61,896 bases of DNA from an uncultured Oscillospiraceae bacterium (GCA_910577525.1 CAJTLI010000007.1:38481-100376), one strand, 5' to 3'. Positions 7,877 to 17,474 are shown, counted from the stretch's first letter. Made by a program: numbers and translations. Notes: generated by a model from the letters alone, not told the origin.

Positions 7877-8934
7877 GTCGATCCCTCCTCTGGGGTTTCT
7901 GTCTCTCCCTCCATGATTCTCCGCCGCCGCAGCTGGCCGCAGGAGGCGTCGATGTCTCCCCCCAGCTTCCGGCGCACCGTGGCGGTGACGCCGCGGCTCT
8001 CCAGCTGCCGCTGGAACTGCCGCACCCGGCGGCTGGGCCTCAGGGGCGACTCCGCCACCTCGTTGAGCGGAATGAGGTTGACGTGCCCCGGCTGGCCCCG
8101 CAGCAGCTCCGCCAGCCGGGCGGCGTCCCCGTCGGAGTCGTTCACTCCGTCCACCATAGCGTACTCGTAGGAGATCCGCCGCCCGGTGGTCTCAAAGTAC
8201 CGGCGGCAGGTGTCCATGAGCAGGTCCACCCCCACCGCCCGGTTCACCGGCATGAGCCGGGAGCGGGTCTCGTCGTCCGGGGCGTGAAGGGAGACGCTTA
8301 ACGTCAATTGTAACCCAAGCCGGGCCAGTTTGTCAATTTGCTTTACCAGCCCGCAGGTGGACACGGAGATATGCCGCATCCCGATGTTCAGCCCGTCCGG
8401 GTGATTGACCAGCTCCAAAAACCGCAAAACGTGGTCGAAATTGTCCAGCGGCTCCCCAATTCCCATCATGACGATGTTGGAGACGGTCTCTCCGCTGTCC
8501 TTTTCGGTAAATATTACCTGGTCCAAAATTTCCGCGGGCGTCAGATCCCGGACCTTCCCCCCCAGGGTGGAGGCGCAGAACACACAGCCCATATTGCACC
8601 CCACCTGGCTGGACACACAGACAGTATTCCCATGCTTGTACCGCATCAAAACCGTCTCCACGCAATTTCCGTCTCCCAGCCGCCACAGATACTTGATGGT
8701 GCCGTCCAGCTGAGACACCTGCTTGCGCTCCACCTTGGGAACGGTGAGGACGCACTCCGCCTTGAGGCGCTCCCGAAGGGACTTGGGCAGGTTGGTCATC
8801 CCGTCAAAGGACTCCGTCCCCCGGTGGAGCCAGCGGAACACCTGTATGGCCCGGAATTTGGGCTGGCCCAGCTCCTTGAAGTACAGCTCCAGCTCTTCGG
8901 CCGTCATAGATTTCAGATCGGTCATGAGGCTCAT
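7873..8934 (-). CDS. rlmN: Dual-specificity rRNA/tRNA C2-adenine methyltransferase RlmN
   Basis: A radical-SAM enzyme that methylates C2 of A2503 in 23S rRNA and A37 in some tRNAs. The 353-residue protein has the radical-SAM triad CNMGCVFC in family context, GIGEPLDN for SAM binding, and the C-terminal cysteine region used for the covalent intermediate. Length is typical. It overlaps both neighbours by four bases (rsmB upstream, prpC downstream), so it belongs to a tightly coupled def-fmt-rsmB-rlmN-prpC-prkC-rsgA operon. Confidence 0.96.
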   Translation of the reverse strand: MSLMTDLKSMTAEELELYFKELGQPKFRAIQVFRWLHRGTESFDGMTNLPKSLRERLKAECVLTVPKVERKQVSQLDGTIKYLWRLGDGNCVETVLMRYKHGNTVCVSSQVGCNMGCVFCASTLGGKVRDLTPAEILDQVIFTEKDSGETVSNIVMMGIGEPLDNFDHVLRFLELVNHPDGLNIGMRHISVSTCGLVKQIDKLARLGLQLTLSVSLHAPDDETRSRLMPVNRAVGVDLLMDTCRRYFETTGRRISYEYAMVDGVNDSDGDAARLAELLRGQPGHVNLIPLNEVAESPLRPSRRVRQFQRQLESRGVTATVRRKLGGDIDASCGQLRRRRIMEGETETPEEGST

Positions 8935-10250
8935 CCCTTTCTGCGCAGCTTGGCGGCGAAAAATCCGTCTGTGCCGTGAATGTGAGGCCAGAAGGTGATC
9001 CGGCCCGGCTGTGGGCCCAGGTGGGGCAGTTCAAAGGGCTCCGGGGCGAAGTCCGGATGGTCCGCCAGAAACCCGTCCACAATTTCACCGTTTTCCCGCC
9101 TCAGCAGGGTGCAGGTGGAGTACAGCAATCCCCCGCCGGGGCGGACGTATTGGGCGCAGTTGTCCAGAATGGACCGCTGGACCCTGGGCAGGCCCTTTAA
9201 GGGCTGGGGGTCCTTATATCGTATGTCCGGCTTCTTGCGGATAATGCCAAGCCCGGAGCAGGGCACGTCCGCCAGCACCAGATCGAAGCCTTGCCGCCAG
9301 TCCTCCCTGGTTTGGGCGGCGTTCTGGAGGGTGGGCCTGATGATATCCAGCCCCAGCCGGTCCCGGCCCGCCTCCAGCAGCCTGATCTTGTGGGAGTGGA
9401 TGTCGCAGGAGATAAGCTCCCCCCGGTTCTCCATCAGAATGGCGGCGGCGAAGGACTTCCCCCCCGGCGCGGCGCAGCAGTCCAGCACCCGCATACCCGG
9501 CCTTGGCCCCGCCGCCAGCACCGCCAACCGGGAGGCCGGGTCCTGGACGTAAAAATCCCCCCGCCGGAAGGCGTCCAGCCGCTCCAGGTCCCCCGTGCCC
9601 GTGAGCAGGAGGCAGTCGTCCAGCCAGGGGTGGGGCCGGACCTCGGCTCCGGCGGAGCGCAGCTCCGGCCCCAGCCTTTCCAGCCTGGTGTTCCGCGTGT
9701 TCACCTGGGCGGCGGTGGGGGGCTGCCCGTTGTCCGCCTCCATCAGTGCCGCCGCGCCCTCCAGCCCTAACAGCGCCGCAAATTCCTCCGCCAGCCACCG
9801 GGGATGGCTGTACCAGATGGACAGGGTCTCGATTTCATCCTTCCCCTTGATTTCCGGGGTCTCCTCCCGCAAAAGAGCCCGGAGGACGCCGTTCACCAGC
9901 CCCGCCGCCCGGGGATTCCGGCTGTGTCCTTTGGCCAGCTCCACCGCCTCGTTCACCGCCGCGCTGGGGGGAATCTTGTCCAGAAACAGGAGCTGATAGG
10001 CCGCCACACGCAGGCCGCACAGCACCTTGAGGTCCAGCTTCTCCAGCCTCATGGAGCACACCCGGCTCAGCCGCCAGTCCAGCAGCAGCCTATTTTGCAG
10101 CACTCCGTAGCACAGCCGGGCGCACAGCGCTCCATCCCGGCGGTCCAGCCCCGCCGCCCGGATGGCCCGCTTCAGATGGCCGTCCGACCAGGCCCCCTGC
10201 TTCTCACAGGCGGCCAGGGTGAGCACCGCCGTCTCTCTGGCCGAGCCCAT
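8931..10250 (-). CDS. rsmB: 16S rRNA m5C967 methyltransferase RsmB (Sun)
   Basis: A 439-residue cytosine-5 methyltransferase for C967 of 16S rRNA. The N-terminal NusB-like RNA-binding domain (about 1-140) is followed by a Rossmann methyltransferase domain with the SAM motif CCAAPGGKS and the catalytic DVPCSGLG. STCTLLRREN near the end is also family-typical. It overlaps rlmN by four bases and follows fmt with a four-base gap. Nothing is missing. Confidence 0.95.
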   Translation of the reverse strand: MGSARETAVLTLAACEKQGAWSDGHLKRAIRAAGLDRRDGALCARLCYGVLQNRLLLDWRLSRVCSMRLEKLDLKVLCGLRVAAYQLLFLDKIPPSAAVNEAVELAKGHSRNPRAAGLVNGVLRALLREETPEIKGKDEIETLSIWYSHPRWLAEEFAALLGLEGAAALMEADNGQPPTAAQVNTRNTRLERLGPELRSAGAEVRPHPWLDDCLLLTGTGDLERLDAFRRGDFYVQDPASRLAVLAAGPRPGMRVLDCCAAPGGKSFAAAILMENRGELISCDIHSHKIRLLEAGRDRLGLDIIRPTLQNAAQTREDWRQGFDLVLADVPCSGLGIIRKKPDIRYKDPQPLKGLPRVQRSILDNCAQYVRPGGGLLYSTCTLLRRENGEIVDGFLADHPDFAPEPFELPHLGPQPGRITFWPHIHGTDGFFAAKLRRKG

Positions 10251-10254
10251 GAAA

Positions 10255-11196
10255 TCACTCCTGTTTTGTCAAAATGGTCCCTGCGGGAATGGGACGGCCC
10301 AGCAGAAAGGCGGAGGCCGCCATGGCCTTCTTCCCGTCGGGCTGGAGCTCCGAAATCTCCAGCGTCCTGCCGTCCCCGCAGGTGATTTTCAGCCCCTTTT
10401 TATCCGCCTGGAGCACAGTGCCTGCGGCCTTGTTTACGGTCTCCCCCGTCAGCGCCGTGCGCAGAATCTTGCACCGGACACCGCCCAAAACCGCTGTGGC
10501 GGCGGGCCAGGGATACAGCCCCCGGACCTGGTCGTGGAGCTGCCGGGCGGTGCGGGTCCAGTCCATAGGGGACTGCTCCCGGGACAGCATGGGGGCGTGG
10601 GTGGCGAGGCTCTCGTCCTGGGGGACAGGCCTGGCCTTCCCCAGCTCCAAATCCCGCACCGTGTCCACCAGCAGCGGCCCGCCCATCTCCGCCAGCCGGT
10701 CAAAGAGCTGGGCGGCGTTCTCATTGATATCAATGGGGGTCCCGGCCTGGGCCAGGATGTCCCCGGTGTCCATGCCCTCCGCCATATACATGATGGTGAC
10801 GCCGGTCTCTTCCTCGCCGTTGAGAATGGCCCAGTTGATGGGGGCCGCCCCCCGGTACTTGGGCAGGAGGGAGGAGTGGACGTTGACGCACCCCAGCGGG
10901 GGCAGCTCCAGAATGTCCGCGGGCAGAAGCTTTCCGTAGGCGGCGACAGCGATGAGGTCGGGCTTCAGCGCCCGCAGTATGGACAGCGCCTCCCCGTCCC
11001 TCAGCTTGGCGGGCTGGTACACCGGCAGCCCCAGCTCCAGGGCGCACTGCTTCACCGGGGACTGCTGGAGCTTCATCCCCCGGTTTTTGGGCTTGTCCGG
11101 CTGGGTGAACACGCCGCAGACCTCATGGCCCGCCCCCGCCAGTGCCCGCAGGGAGGACACCGCGAAGTCCGGCGTGCCCATAAAGACGATTCTCAT
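10255..11196 (-). CDS. fmt: Methionyl-tRNA formyltransferase
   Basis: Formylates initiator Met-tRNA using 10-formyl-THF. The 313-residue product has N-terminal GTPDFAV, the catalytic region with NVHSSLLPKYRGAAPINWAI, and GMDTGDIL, followed by the C-terminal OB-like tRNA-binding domain. The start overlaps def by four bases. Pairing with deformylase is the usual bacterial arrangement. Confidence 0.97.
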   Translation of the reverse strand: MRIVFMGTPDFAVSSLRALAGAGHEVCGVFTQPDKPKNRGMKLQQSPVKQCALELGLPVYQPAKLRDGEALSILRALKPDLIAVAAYGKLLPADILELPPLGCVNVHSSLLPKYRGAAPINWAILNGEEETGVTIMYMAEGMDTGDILAQAGTPIDINENAAQLFDRLAEMGGPLLVDTVRDLELGKARPVPQDESLATHAPMLSREQSPMDWTRTARQLHDQVRGLYPWPAATAVLGGVRCKILRTALTGETVNKAAGTVLQADKKGLKITCGDGRTLEISELQPDGKKAMAASAFLLGRPIPAGTILTKQE

Positions 11197-11720
11197 CTCT
11201 TCTTTTTCCTCCTGCGGCTGAACTCCTCTTTTTTCTCCTTCTCCTCCTCCATGGCGTCGATCTCGTCCGGGCTGTAGAGCTTTCCGGCGTGTTCCACAAA
11301 CAGGTGCCCGTCCAGATGCTCCAGCTCGTGGCAGAAGCAGCGGGCCACCGTCTCCTCCCCTGTCACCTCAAAGAAATTGCCGTCCCGGTCCTGGGCCCGG
11401 ACAGTGACCAGGCTGGGCCGGTCCACCCAGCCATACTGGTTGGGCACGCTGAGGCAGCCCTCCCAGCCCTCCTGCTTGCCCTCCTGGCCGACGATGACCG
11501 GGTTGACCAGCTCCAGCAGCTCCTCGTTCTCGTCCTCCACCACCACAACCCGGCGGAGTATGCCGATCTGGGGGGCGGCCAGGCCCACTCCTCCGGCGGT
11601 GGTCAGGGTCTCCTTCAAATCGTCCAGCAGCCAGTGGAGCTTCCGGTCAAACTTCTCCACCGGGCGGCATTGCTTTTCGAGGGCCGGGTCGCCCTGGGTC
11701 AAAATCTTTCTCAGCGCCAT
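11193..11720 (-). CDS. def: Peptide deformylase
   Basis: Removes the N-formyl group from nascent peptides. The three deformylase motifs are present in 175 residues: GVGLAAPQIG, EGCLSVP (metal Cys) and the HEXXH-type CHELEHLDG. A basic KEKKEEFSRRRKKKR tail extends the C-terminus beyond the catalytic core and may aid ribosome contact. It follows priA with 12 bases between and overlaps fmt by four bases. Confidence 0.96.
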   Translation of the reverse strand: MALRKILTQGDPALEKQCRPVEKFDRKLHWLLDDLKETLTTAGGVGLAAPQIGILRRVVVVEDENEELLELVNPVIVGQEGKQEGWEGCLSVPNQYGWVDRPSLVTVRAQDRDGNFFEVTGEETVARCFCHELEHLDGHLFVEHAGKLYSPDEIDAMEEEKEKKEEFSRRRKKKR

Positions 11721-11732
11721 GGTGTTTCCTCC

Positions 11733-14201
11733 TCATTCATCCAGCGGGTTCAGGTCGGCGAACAGGGCCACCCCCCGGTTTTGTCGGTCTGCCTGGGCCT
11801 GCCGGAGCAGATGGGCCGCCAGCAGCCGCATGGCCTTTGTATTTTTTGTGTTCAGAATCAGCCGGTAGCGGTAGCGGTCGCTGACCTTGGCCACCGCCGC
11901 CGGGGCGGGCCCCAGCAGCCGGAAGGCGGTCCCGGCGTAGGGTGGGGCGGCCAGCGCCCCGCTCAGGGCCTCCCGCAGGCGCAGCAGAGCCCGGAGCACC
12001 GCCGTCTCCTCCAGCCCGGAGGCGCTCAGCACAAACAGATCCCCGCAGGGGGGCAGGCCCCGGGCCTGCCTGGCCCGGATCTCCTGCTCGTAGAAGCTGT
12101 CATAGTCCTGGGCCGCGGCAAAGCGGACCACGTCGTTGTCCGGGGTGAAGGTCTGAATGACCGCCTCCCCCGGCTTCTCCCCCCGGCCCGCCCGGCCCGC
12201 CACTTGGGTGAGCAGGGAAAAGGCCCGCTCCCCGGCGTAGATGCCGCCGGTGTACAGCAGCTGGTCCGCCGACACCGCCCCCACCAGGGTGACGTTCTCA
12301 AAATCCAGCCCCTTGGCCACCATCTGGGTGCCCAGAAGGATGGGGACGCGCTCCCGCCGGAACTTTTCCAGCATACTCTCGTGGCTGTGGACGGCGGACA
12401 CGGTGTCCGCGTCCATCCGCAGCGTCCTCACCCCCGGGAGCAGGGCGCGGAGCTCCTCCTCCACCCGCTGGGTGCCCGCGCCCACAAAGTCCATCAGTCC
12501 CCCGCAGCTGGGGCACCGGTCCGGCAGGGGCTGAGAGTATCCGCAATAGTGGCACATCAGACGGCGGTTTGCGGAGTGGTAGGTCAGATGGACGGAGCAC
12601 CGGGGGCAGGCGGGGCTCTCCCCGCACTCGCCGCAGACCACCATGCGGTTGGCTCCCCGGCGGTTGAGGAACAGGATGGCCTGCTCCCCCCGGTCCACCC
12701 TGTCCCAGAGCTTTTTTGCCAGGGGAGCGCTGATGGTGCCGCCGTTCCCCGCCCGCAGCTCCTCCTTCATGTCCACAATGGACACCTGGGGCAGGGCCCG
12801 CTCATTATACCGGGTTTTCAGCGTGAACAGCCGGTACTCCCCCCGCCGGGCCCGGTACATGGACTCCACCGACGGCGTGGCCGACCCCAGCAGCAGCAGC
12901 GCCCCCGCCTTATGGCAGCGGTAGCGGGCCGCCTCCCGGGCGTGATACCGGGGGTTCTGCTCCGACTTATAGGAGGGCTCCTGCTCCTCGTCCAGGATAA
13001 TCGCGCCCAAATCGGGCAGAGGGGCGAACACGGCGGAGCGGGTGCCCACCACCACCCTGGCCTCCCCCCTTTTGGCCCGCTTCCACTCGTCGCACCGCTC
13101 CCCGGCGGACAGGGAGGAGTGGAGTATGGCCACCTCCCGGCCGAAGTGGGAGGTAAAGATCCGCATCAGCTGGGGGGTGAGGGCGATCTCCGGTACCATC
13201 ACCAGGGCCGTTTTGCCCCGCTCCAGCAGGGTGTGGATCAGCTTCAGATACACCTGGGTCTTGCCGCTGCCCGTCACGCCGTACAGCAGGGCGGTCCCGC
13301 CCCCCTGGGCCCACAGGTCCAGCAGCCCCCGGCAAGCGGCCTCCTGCTCCCCGTTCAGCTCCACCGGGGCGGCCCGCTCCGAAACCGGCGGCTCCGGGCG
13401 GCGGTACACCTCCCGCTTGGACAGGGTGAGCACCCCCGCCCGCTCCAGGGCCCGCAGGGTGGCCATGGACGCACCGGTAAAATAGCACAGCTCCTTGGCG
13501 GAGGTCTCCCCCACCGCGCAGATGGCCTCCCCGGCGGCGTACTGGAGGGGGGCCCGCCGCCGCTTGGGGGCCAGCAGCGCCATGGCGTCGCCGGAGTCCA
13601 TGGCCAGCGCGGCCACCAGCTCCGTCCTGTCATTCACCCCCCGCTGGGCGCTGGCCTCCCGGAGGACGATTCCCTTTTTCTCCAGCTCCCGCAGGGCGGG
13701 GCCGGGGTTGGCCGTCCCGAAGGCGGCCCGGATTCTGCCCAGCTCCGCCCAGCCGCCGCCGGCCAGCAGCAGCTCCACCAGCCGCCGCTCCCGGTCCGAC
13801 TCCCCCGCCGCCCCATAGGCCGCCTCCCGGTCCACGCCGGGGGCGATTTTCCAGCAGTCCTTCAGGGAAAACCACAGTCCGGCGGGCAGCATGGCCCGCA
13901 GCGCGTCGTACACCGTACAGAAGTAGTGCTCCCGCATCCACAGGGCCAGCTTTACGGCGGATTCGTCCAGCAGCGGCTCCTCGTCCAGCGCGGCCAGGAT
14001 GGGCTTCAGCTTTGACCCGTCCTCCCGCTCCTCCAGGGCCAGCACCACCCCGTCGCAGGCCTTGTTTCCCCGCCCGAAGGGCACTGCCGCCCGCATTCCT
14101 ACACCCAGGGCCCCCTCCAGCTGGGAGGGGACGAGGTAGTCATAGGGCCGGTCGATGGCATAGGTGGCCGCGGACACGGCAATTTTCGCGATTTGGGCCA
14201 C
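11733..14201 (-). CDS. priA: Primosomal replication-restart helicase PriA
   Basis: A 3'-5' helicase that reloads the replisome at stalled forks. 822 residues: an N-terminal DNA-binding domain (about 1-200), superfamily-2 motor with Walker A GSGKTQVY and a DEEQ box, and the PriA zinc-binding insertion (CGECGESPACPRC ... CHYCGY ... CPSCGG). I place the start at the GTG at 14201 because AAGGAG lies seven bases upstream; a TTG seven codons earlier has no ribosome-binding site. It sits between rpoZ and def, a common clostridial order. Confidence 0.95.
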   Translation of the reverse strand: MAQIAKIAVSAATYAIDRPYDYLVPSQLEGALGVGMRAAVPFGRGNKACDGVVLALEEREDGSKLKPILAALDEEPLLDESAVKLALWMREHYFCTVYDALRAMLPAGLWFSLKDCWKIAPGVDREAAYGAAGESDRERRLVELLLAGGGWAELGRIRAAFGTANPGPALRELEKKGIVLREASAQRGVNDRTELVAALAMDSGDAMALLAPKRRRAPLQYAAGEAICAVGETSAKELCYFTGASMATLRALERAGVLTLSKREVYRRPEPPVSERAAPVELNGEQEAACRGLLDLWAQGGGTALLYGVTGSGKTQVYLKLIHTLLERGKTALVMVPEIALTPQLMRIFTSHFGREVAILHSSLSAGERCDEWKRAKRGEARVVVGTRSAVFAPLPDLGAIILDEEQEPSYKSEQNPRYHAREAARYRCHKAGALLLLGSATPSVESMYRARRGEYRLFTLKTRYNERALPQVSIVDMKEELRAGNGGTISAPLAKKLWDRVDRGEQAILFLNRRGANRMVVCGECGESPACPRCSVHLTYHSANRRLMCHYCGYSQPLPDRCPSCGGLMDFVGAGTQRVEEELRALLPGVRTLRMDADTVSAVHSHESMLEKFRRERVPILLGTQMVAKGLDFENVTLVGAVSADQLLYTGGIYAGERAFSLLTQVAGRAGRGEKPGEAVIQTFTPDNDVVRFAAAQDYDSFYEQEIRARQARGLPPCGDLFVLSASGLEETAVLRALLRLREALSGALAAPPYAGTAFRLLGPAPAAVAKVSDRYRYRLILNTKNTKAMRLLAAHLLRQAQADRQNRGVALFADLNPLDE

Positions 14202-14266
14202 CCTTCCACTCCTTTGCTCCAACGTCCAAAGGGCAAGCAGTCAGCCCGCTTGCCCCTTCTGGTTTG

Positions 14267-14530
14267 TTACTCCTCGTCTCCGGCGGGCTCTTCGGCGGAC
14301 TGGAGCTCTCCGCCGGCCTCCAGCTCCGCCTCCGTCTCTGTCTCCTCCAGCGTCAGCGTGCCGTTGGCCACCTCCTGAATGGCCAGGGACACGGCCTTCT
14401 CCTCCAGGGGCTCCCCGGAGGTCTCCGCCTCGCTGGACAGCTTCCGGGCCCGGCTGGCCACCAGATTCACCAGCATATAGCGGCTGGGCACCTGGCCCAG
14501 CAGGTCCTTGATGGGGGGATAAAGCAGCAT
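14267..14530 (-). CDS. rpoZ: DNA-directed RNA polymerase subunit omega
   Basis: Small RNA polymerase assembly subunit, 87 residues. The omega core is visible (YPPIKDLL ... SRYMLVNLVASRARKL ... KAVSLAIQEVANG). An acidic Glu/Ala-rich tail of about 25 residues follows. The ATG at 14530 has GGAAGGAA upstream; the frame stays open into gmk, which is not coding in that frame. The order gmk-rpoZ-priA is classical in Firmicutes. Confidence 0.93.
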   Translation of the reverse strand: MLLYPPIKDLLGQVPSRYMLVNLVASRARKLSSEAETSGEPLEEKAVSLAIQEVANGTLTLEETETEAELEAGGELQSAEEPAGDEE

Positions 14531-14561
14531 AAAGAATTCCTTCCTTTCTGAATATGGGCGG

Positions 14562-15185
14562 TCAGTCCTGGCCGATGATGCTCTGGGCCAGGTGGAGGCG
14601 CTTTCCGGCCCGGCACTGCTCCGCCTGGAGGATGGAGCCAATCTCCAGGGCGGCGTTCATCACCGTGTCGTTCACCACCAGATAGTCGTACCGGACACAC
14701 TCCCGGCACTCCTGCCGGGCCTTCTCCAGCCTGCGCTGGATGGCGCCCTCCTCGTCGGTATTGCGCCGGTGGAGGCGCCGGGACAGCTCCTCAAGGGAGG
14801 GGGGGATGAGAAAGATAAGCACCGCCTCGGGGCACCGCTCCCGCACCTTGGCCGCCCCCTGGACCTCGATGTCCAGCAGTACGTCCACCCCCTGGTCCAG
14901 CTTCTCCCGGATGACCTTCAGCGAGGTGCCGTAGTAATTGCCCACGTACTCGGCGTACTCCAGCAGCTCCTGGCTGGCGATCATCCGCTCAAACTCCTCC
15001 CGGGAGACGAAGTTATAATTCACTCCGTCCTCCTCGCCGGTGCGGGGGCGGCGGGTGGTGAAGGACACGGAAAAGTGGATGTCCCGCCGACTGCTCAGCA
15101 GCTCGGCGATGACGGTGCTCTTTCCCACGCCGGAGGGGCCGGACAGCACGATCAGCTCCCCCCGTTTTTTCTTTGACACGCTCAT
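14562..15185 (-). CDS. gmk: Guanylate kinase
   Basis: Phosphorylates GMP to GDP with ATP. The P-loop GPSGVGKST is near residue 17, and SFTTRRPRTGEEDGVNY forms the GMP-binding region. At 207 residues the length is normal. The start overlaps the end of remA by four bases, and rpoZ follows 31 bases later. Confidence 0.97.
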   Translation of the reverse strand: MSVSKKKRGELIVLSGPSGVGKSTVIAELLSSRRDIHFSVSFTTRRPRTGEEDGVNYNFVSREEFERMIASQELLEYAEYVGNYYGTSLKVIREKLDQGVDVLLDIEVQGAAKVRERCPEAVLIFLIPPSLEELSRRLHRRNTDEEGAIQRRLEKARQECRECVRYDYLVVNDTVMNAALEIGSILQAEQCRAGKRLHLAQSIIGQD

Positions 15186-15442
15186 GGCGTCTCCTCCTCC
15201 GTCTGAATATCCTCTCCGAACCGGGCGGCCACCTGCTGGGTGGGCAGGGAGGACCAGATTACGTGGCCGCTGTCCATCACCAGCACCGACCGGGTCCTGC
15301 GGCCGAAGCTGGCGTCGATGAGCACGCCCCGCTCCCTGGCCTCCTGGCCCAGGCGCTTCACCGGGGCCGACTCCGGACTCACGATCGCCACCACCCGCTG
15401 GGCGGACACCATGTTGCCAAACCCAATATTAATCAGCTTCAT
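15182..15442 (-). CDS. remA: DUF370/RemA-family DNA-binding regulator
   Basis: An 86-residue RemA (DUF370) protein. The family begins MKLINIGFGN as here and contains the conserved RRTRSVLVMDSGHVI stretch. In B. subtilis RemA activates biofilm matrix operons and osmoprotection genes by binding DNA as an oligomeric ring. In Clostridia it is usually found, as here, between yicC and gmk, where a role in sporulation or general regulation is possible. The ATG at 15442 is five bases after the yicC stop. Confidence 0.92.
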   Translation of the reverse strand: MKLINIGFGNMVSAQRVVAIVSPESAPVKRLGQEARERGVLIDASFGRRTRSVLVMDSGHVIWSSLPTQQVAARFGEDIQTEEETP

Positions 15443-15447
15443 GGCGG

Positions 15448-16338
15448 TCACTCCAGGTTCTGGACCTGTTCGCGGATCTTCTCGATCTCCGCCTTCATGT
15501 CCACCACCCGGCGGGTGATCTCCAGGTCGCTGCACTTGGAGCCGATGGTATTGGCCTCCCGGTTGAACTCCTGAATGAGGAAATCCAGCTTGCGGCCCAC
15601 CGCGCCGCCCCCCTCCAGCAGCTCCCGCAGCTGGCCCAGATGGCTGTGGAGCCGCACGGTCTCCTCGTCCACCGCCACCTTGTCGGCGAAAATGGCCGCC
15701 TCGGTGAGCAGCCGGGCCTCGTCGATCTGGGTGTTCTGGAGGGTCTCTCTCATTTTGGCCTCCAGCCGCGCCCGGTAGTCGTTTACCGTCTGGGGGGAGC
15801 GCTCCTCAATCTCCCCCAGCAGGCCCTCGATGGCCTCCGCCCGGCCCAGGATATCCTCCGCCAGCCGCCGCCCTTCCGTCTCACGCATGGCGTTGAAGTC
15901 GGCCAGGGCCAGCTCCAGCGAGGCCAGCAGCCGCTCCTTCATCTCGTCCAGGTCCTCGGCCTTTTTTTCCACTGTGAGCACATCGGGGAACCGGGCCAGG
16001 TCGCTGGCATAGTAATTCCCTTTGACATAAGCGCCCCCCAGCTCCCGAAGCCGCCCCAGCGCGTCGATATAGCTCTTGGCCAGCGCCTCGTTCACCGTGA
16101 CCACCATATCGTCTCCGCCGGACCGGGCGATGGTGACAAACACGTCCACCTTGCCCCGGGCCACCGACTTCTGCACCAGGCTCTTCATGGCGTCCTCGGC
16201 AAAAATATATGCCCTGGGCATCTTCACCGCACAGTCCAGATAGCGGTTGTTCACCGCCCGCAGCTCCACCGTGAGCTGGACGCCGTCCTCATAGGCCCGC
16301 TCTCCCCGGCCGTAGCCGGTCATGCTTTTCACCATCAT
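15448..16338 (-). CDS. yicC: YicC-family endoribonuclease
   Basis: A 296-residue protein starting with the family signature KSMTGYGRGE and ending with the conserved DUF1732 region EANTIGSKCSDLEITRRVVDMKAEIEKIREQVQNLE-type helix, abbreviated here by its ends. E. coli YicC is an endoribonuclease implicated in small-RNA turnover. YicC-remA-gmk-rpoZ is the standard clostridial order. The first two codons are both ATG; either could start. Confidence 0.93.
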   Translation of the reverse strand: MMVKSMTGYGRGERAYEDGVQLTVELRAVNNRYLDCAVKMPRAYIFAEDAMKSLVQKSVARGKVDVFVTIARSGGDDMVVTVNEALAKSYIDALGRLRELGGAYVKGNYYASDLARFPDVLTVEKKAEDLDEMKERLLASLELALADFNAMRETEGRRLAEDILGRAEAIEGLLGEIEERSPQTVNDYRARLEAKMRETLQNTQIDEARLLTEAAIFADKVAVDEETVRLHSHLGQLRELLEGGGAVGRKLDFLIQEFNREANTIGSKCSDLEITRRVVDMKAEIEKIREQVQNLE

Positions 16339-16351
16339 GGGTCTCCGCCTT

Positions 16352-16873
16352 TCAGTGGACCGCCCGCTGGACCCGGGCGATATACAGCCCGATCAGCTTG
16401 CTGAATCCGTAATCGTAGGCGGCAAACACCACGTTCGCCGCCGGGTAAAGGGCCCACAGCGAACCCCCCAGCGCCTCCGGCAGGGAGCCCAGCATGGCCG
16501 CCGGCAGGGTCAGATACAGCGCCGTAAAGACCGCGTTGAAAAACGCCAGCTTGATCAGGCGCTCCACCACCGGCCTGCGCAGCCCCTCCGCCAGGGATTT
16601 GACGACGGGGTACAGCCCGAACAGGGCGGCGAACAGGGCGGCGCAGAACTTGCTGGGCGCCAGCAGCAGCGATAAAATAGACGCCCCGGCCCAGCACAGC
16701 AGCCCCGCTTTCAGCCCCACCGAAATCACCGCCGCCGCGGGCAGCAGCCCCGCCGCGGCCACAATCCCCCAGCTTCCTGTGGGGGCGACGGAGGCCAGGT
16801 ACACCAGCACCACCGCCAGCGCGCCCAGCACCGCCGGATAGGCCGCCTGAGCGGCCTTGCTCCTCCGCCGCAT
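16352..16873 (-). CDS. Unknown multi-pass membrane protein
   Basis: A 173-residue hydrophobic protein with about five predicted transmembrane segments (near residues 12-30, 34-50, 54-72, 77-92 and 108-130), a basic N-terminus (MRRRSKAAQ) and no catalytic motif that I recognise. The small Ala/Leu-rich segments resemble S-component-like or DUF2232-like proteins, but that is only an impression. It follows the J-domain gene with one base between, so the two are co-translated, and lies 13 bases before yicC. Confidence 0.8.
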   Translation of the reverse strand: MRRRSKAAQAAYPAVLGALAVVLVYLASVAPTGSWGIVAAAGLLPAAAVISVGLKAGLLCWAGASILSLLLAPSKFCAALFAALFGLYPVVKSLAEGLRRPVVERLIKLAFFNAVFTALYLTLPAAMLGSLPEALGGSLWALYPAANVVFAAYDYGFSKLIGLYIARVQRAVH

Positions 16874-16874
16874 A

Positions 16875-17474
16875 TCAGCGGCACCCTCCGCACAGGCAGT
16901 TCATGCACAGCATGGTGGTGCAGCAGTCCAGCCCGTCGCACTGGGCCCCCACCATGTCCGGCTGATAGCCGTAGCCTCCCCGGCTCATCATGCTGTAGGC
17001 CTGGCGGTACTCCATATTGCCCGGGTCCATCTGAACGGCGATCTGATAGTTCTGCCGCGCCTCGTCCAGCCAGCCCCGGCGGTAGGCGATGGAGCCCATG
17101 AGGAAATACCACTCCCCGTTCCGGTTCCCCGCCCCCTGGAGAATGCTCTCCGCCCCGTCCAGGTCGCCCTGGTTGATAAACTGCCGGGCCCGGACAAATT
17201 CCCCGCCGCCGCTCTGGCGCTGCTGTTGATAGCTGTAGCCGCCCTGGGCCGCGCCGCTGTAGGAATTGGAGCCCGCGCCGCCCCCCGACCTGGACCTGGT
17301 GATGGCGTCGTAGGCCTGGTTGATCTCCTTCATCTTCTCCTCGGCCAGGTCGGCCAGGGGGTTGTTCTGGTAGTTGTCCGGGTGATATTTCCGGGCCAGA
17401 TCCCGGTAGGTCTTTTTGATCTCGTCGTCGCTGGCGTCAGGGCTGATGCCCAGAACCTCGTAGGGATCTCTCAT
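16875..17474 (-). CDS. J-domain/TPR protein with a cysteine-rich tail
   Basis: 199 residues with an N-terminal J domain (1-68) carrying HPD at 31-33, so it should stimulate an Hsp70 ATPase. A Gly/Ser/Tyr/Gln-rich linker follows, then one to two TPR-like helical repeats (about 105-160). The C-terminus holds seven cysteines in its last 24 residues (GLDCC ... CMNCLCGGCR), suggesting a metal or thiol function. It overlaps the DUF5685 gene by 38 bases and abuts the membrane protein gene. It is not DnaJ itself: the zinc-finger core and the client-binding domains are missing. Confidence 0.88.
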   Translation of the reverse strand: MRDPYEVLGISPDASDDEIKKTYRDLARKYHPDNYQNNPLADLAEEKMKEINQAYDAITRSRSGGGAGSNSYSGAAQGGYSYQQQRQSGGGEFVRARQFINQGDLDGAESILQGAGNRNGEWYFLMGSIAYRRGWLDEARQNYQIAVQMDPGNMEYRQAYSMMSRGGYGYQPDMVGAQCDGLDCCTTMLCMNCLCGGCR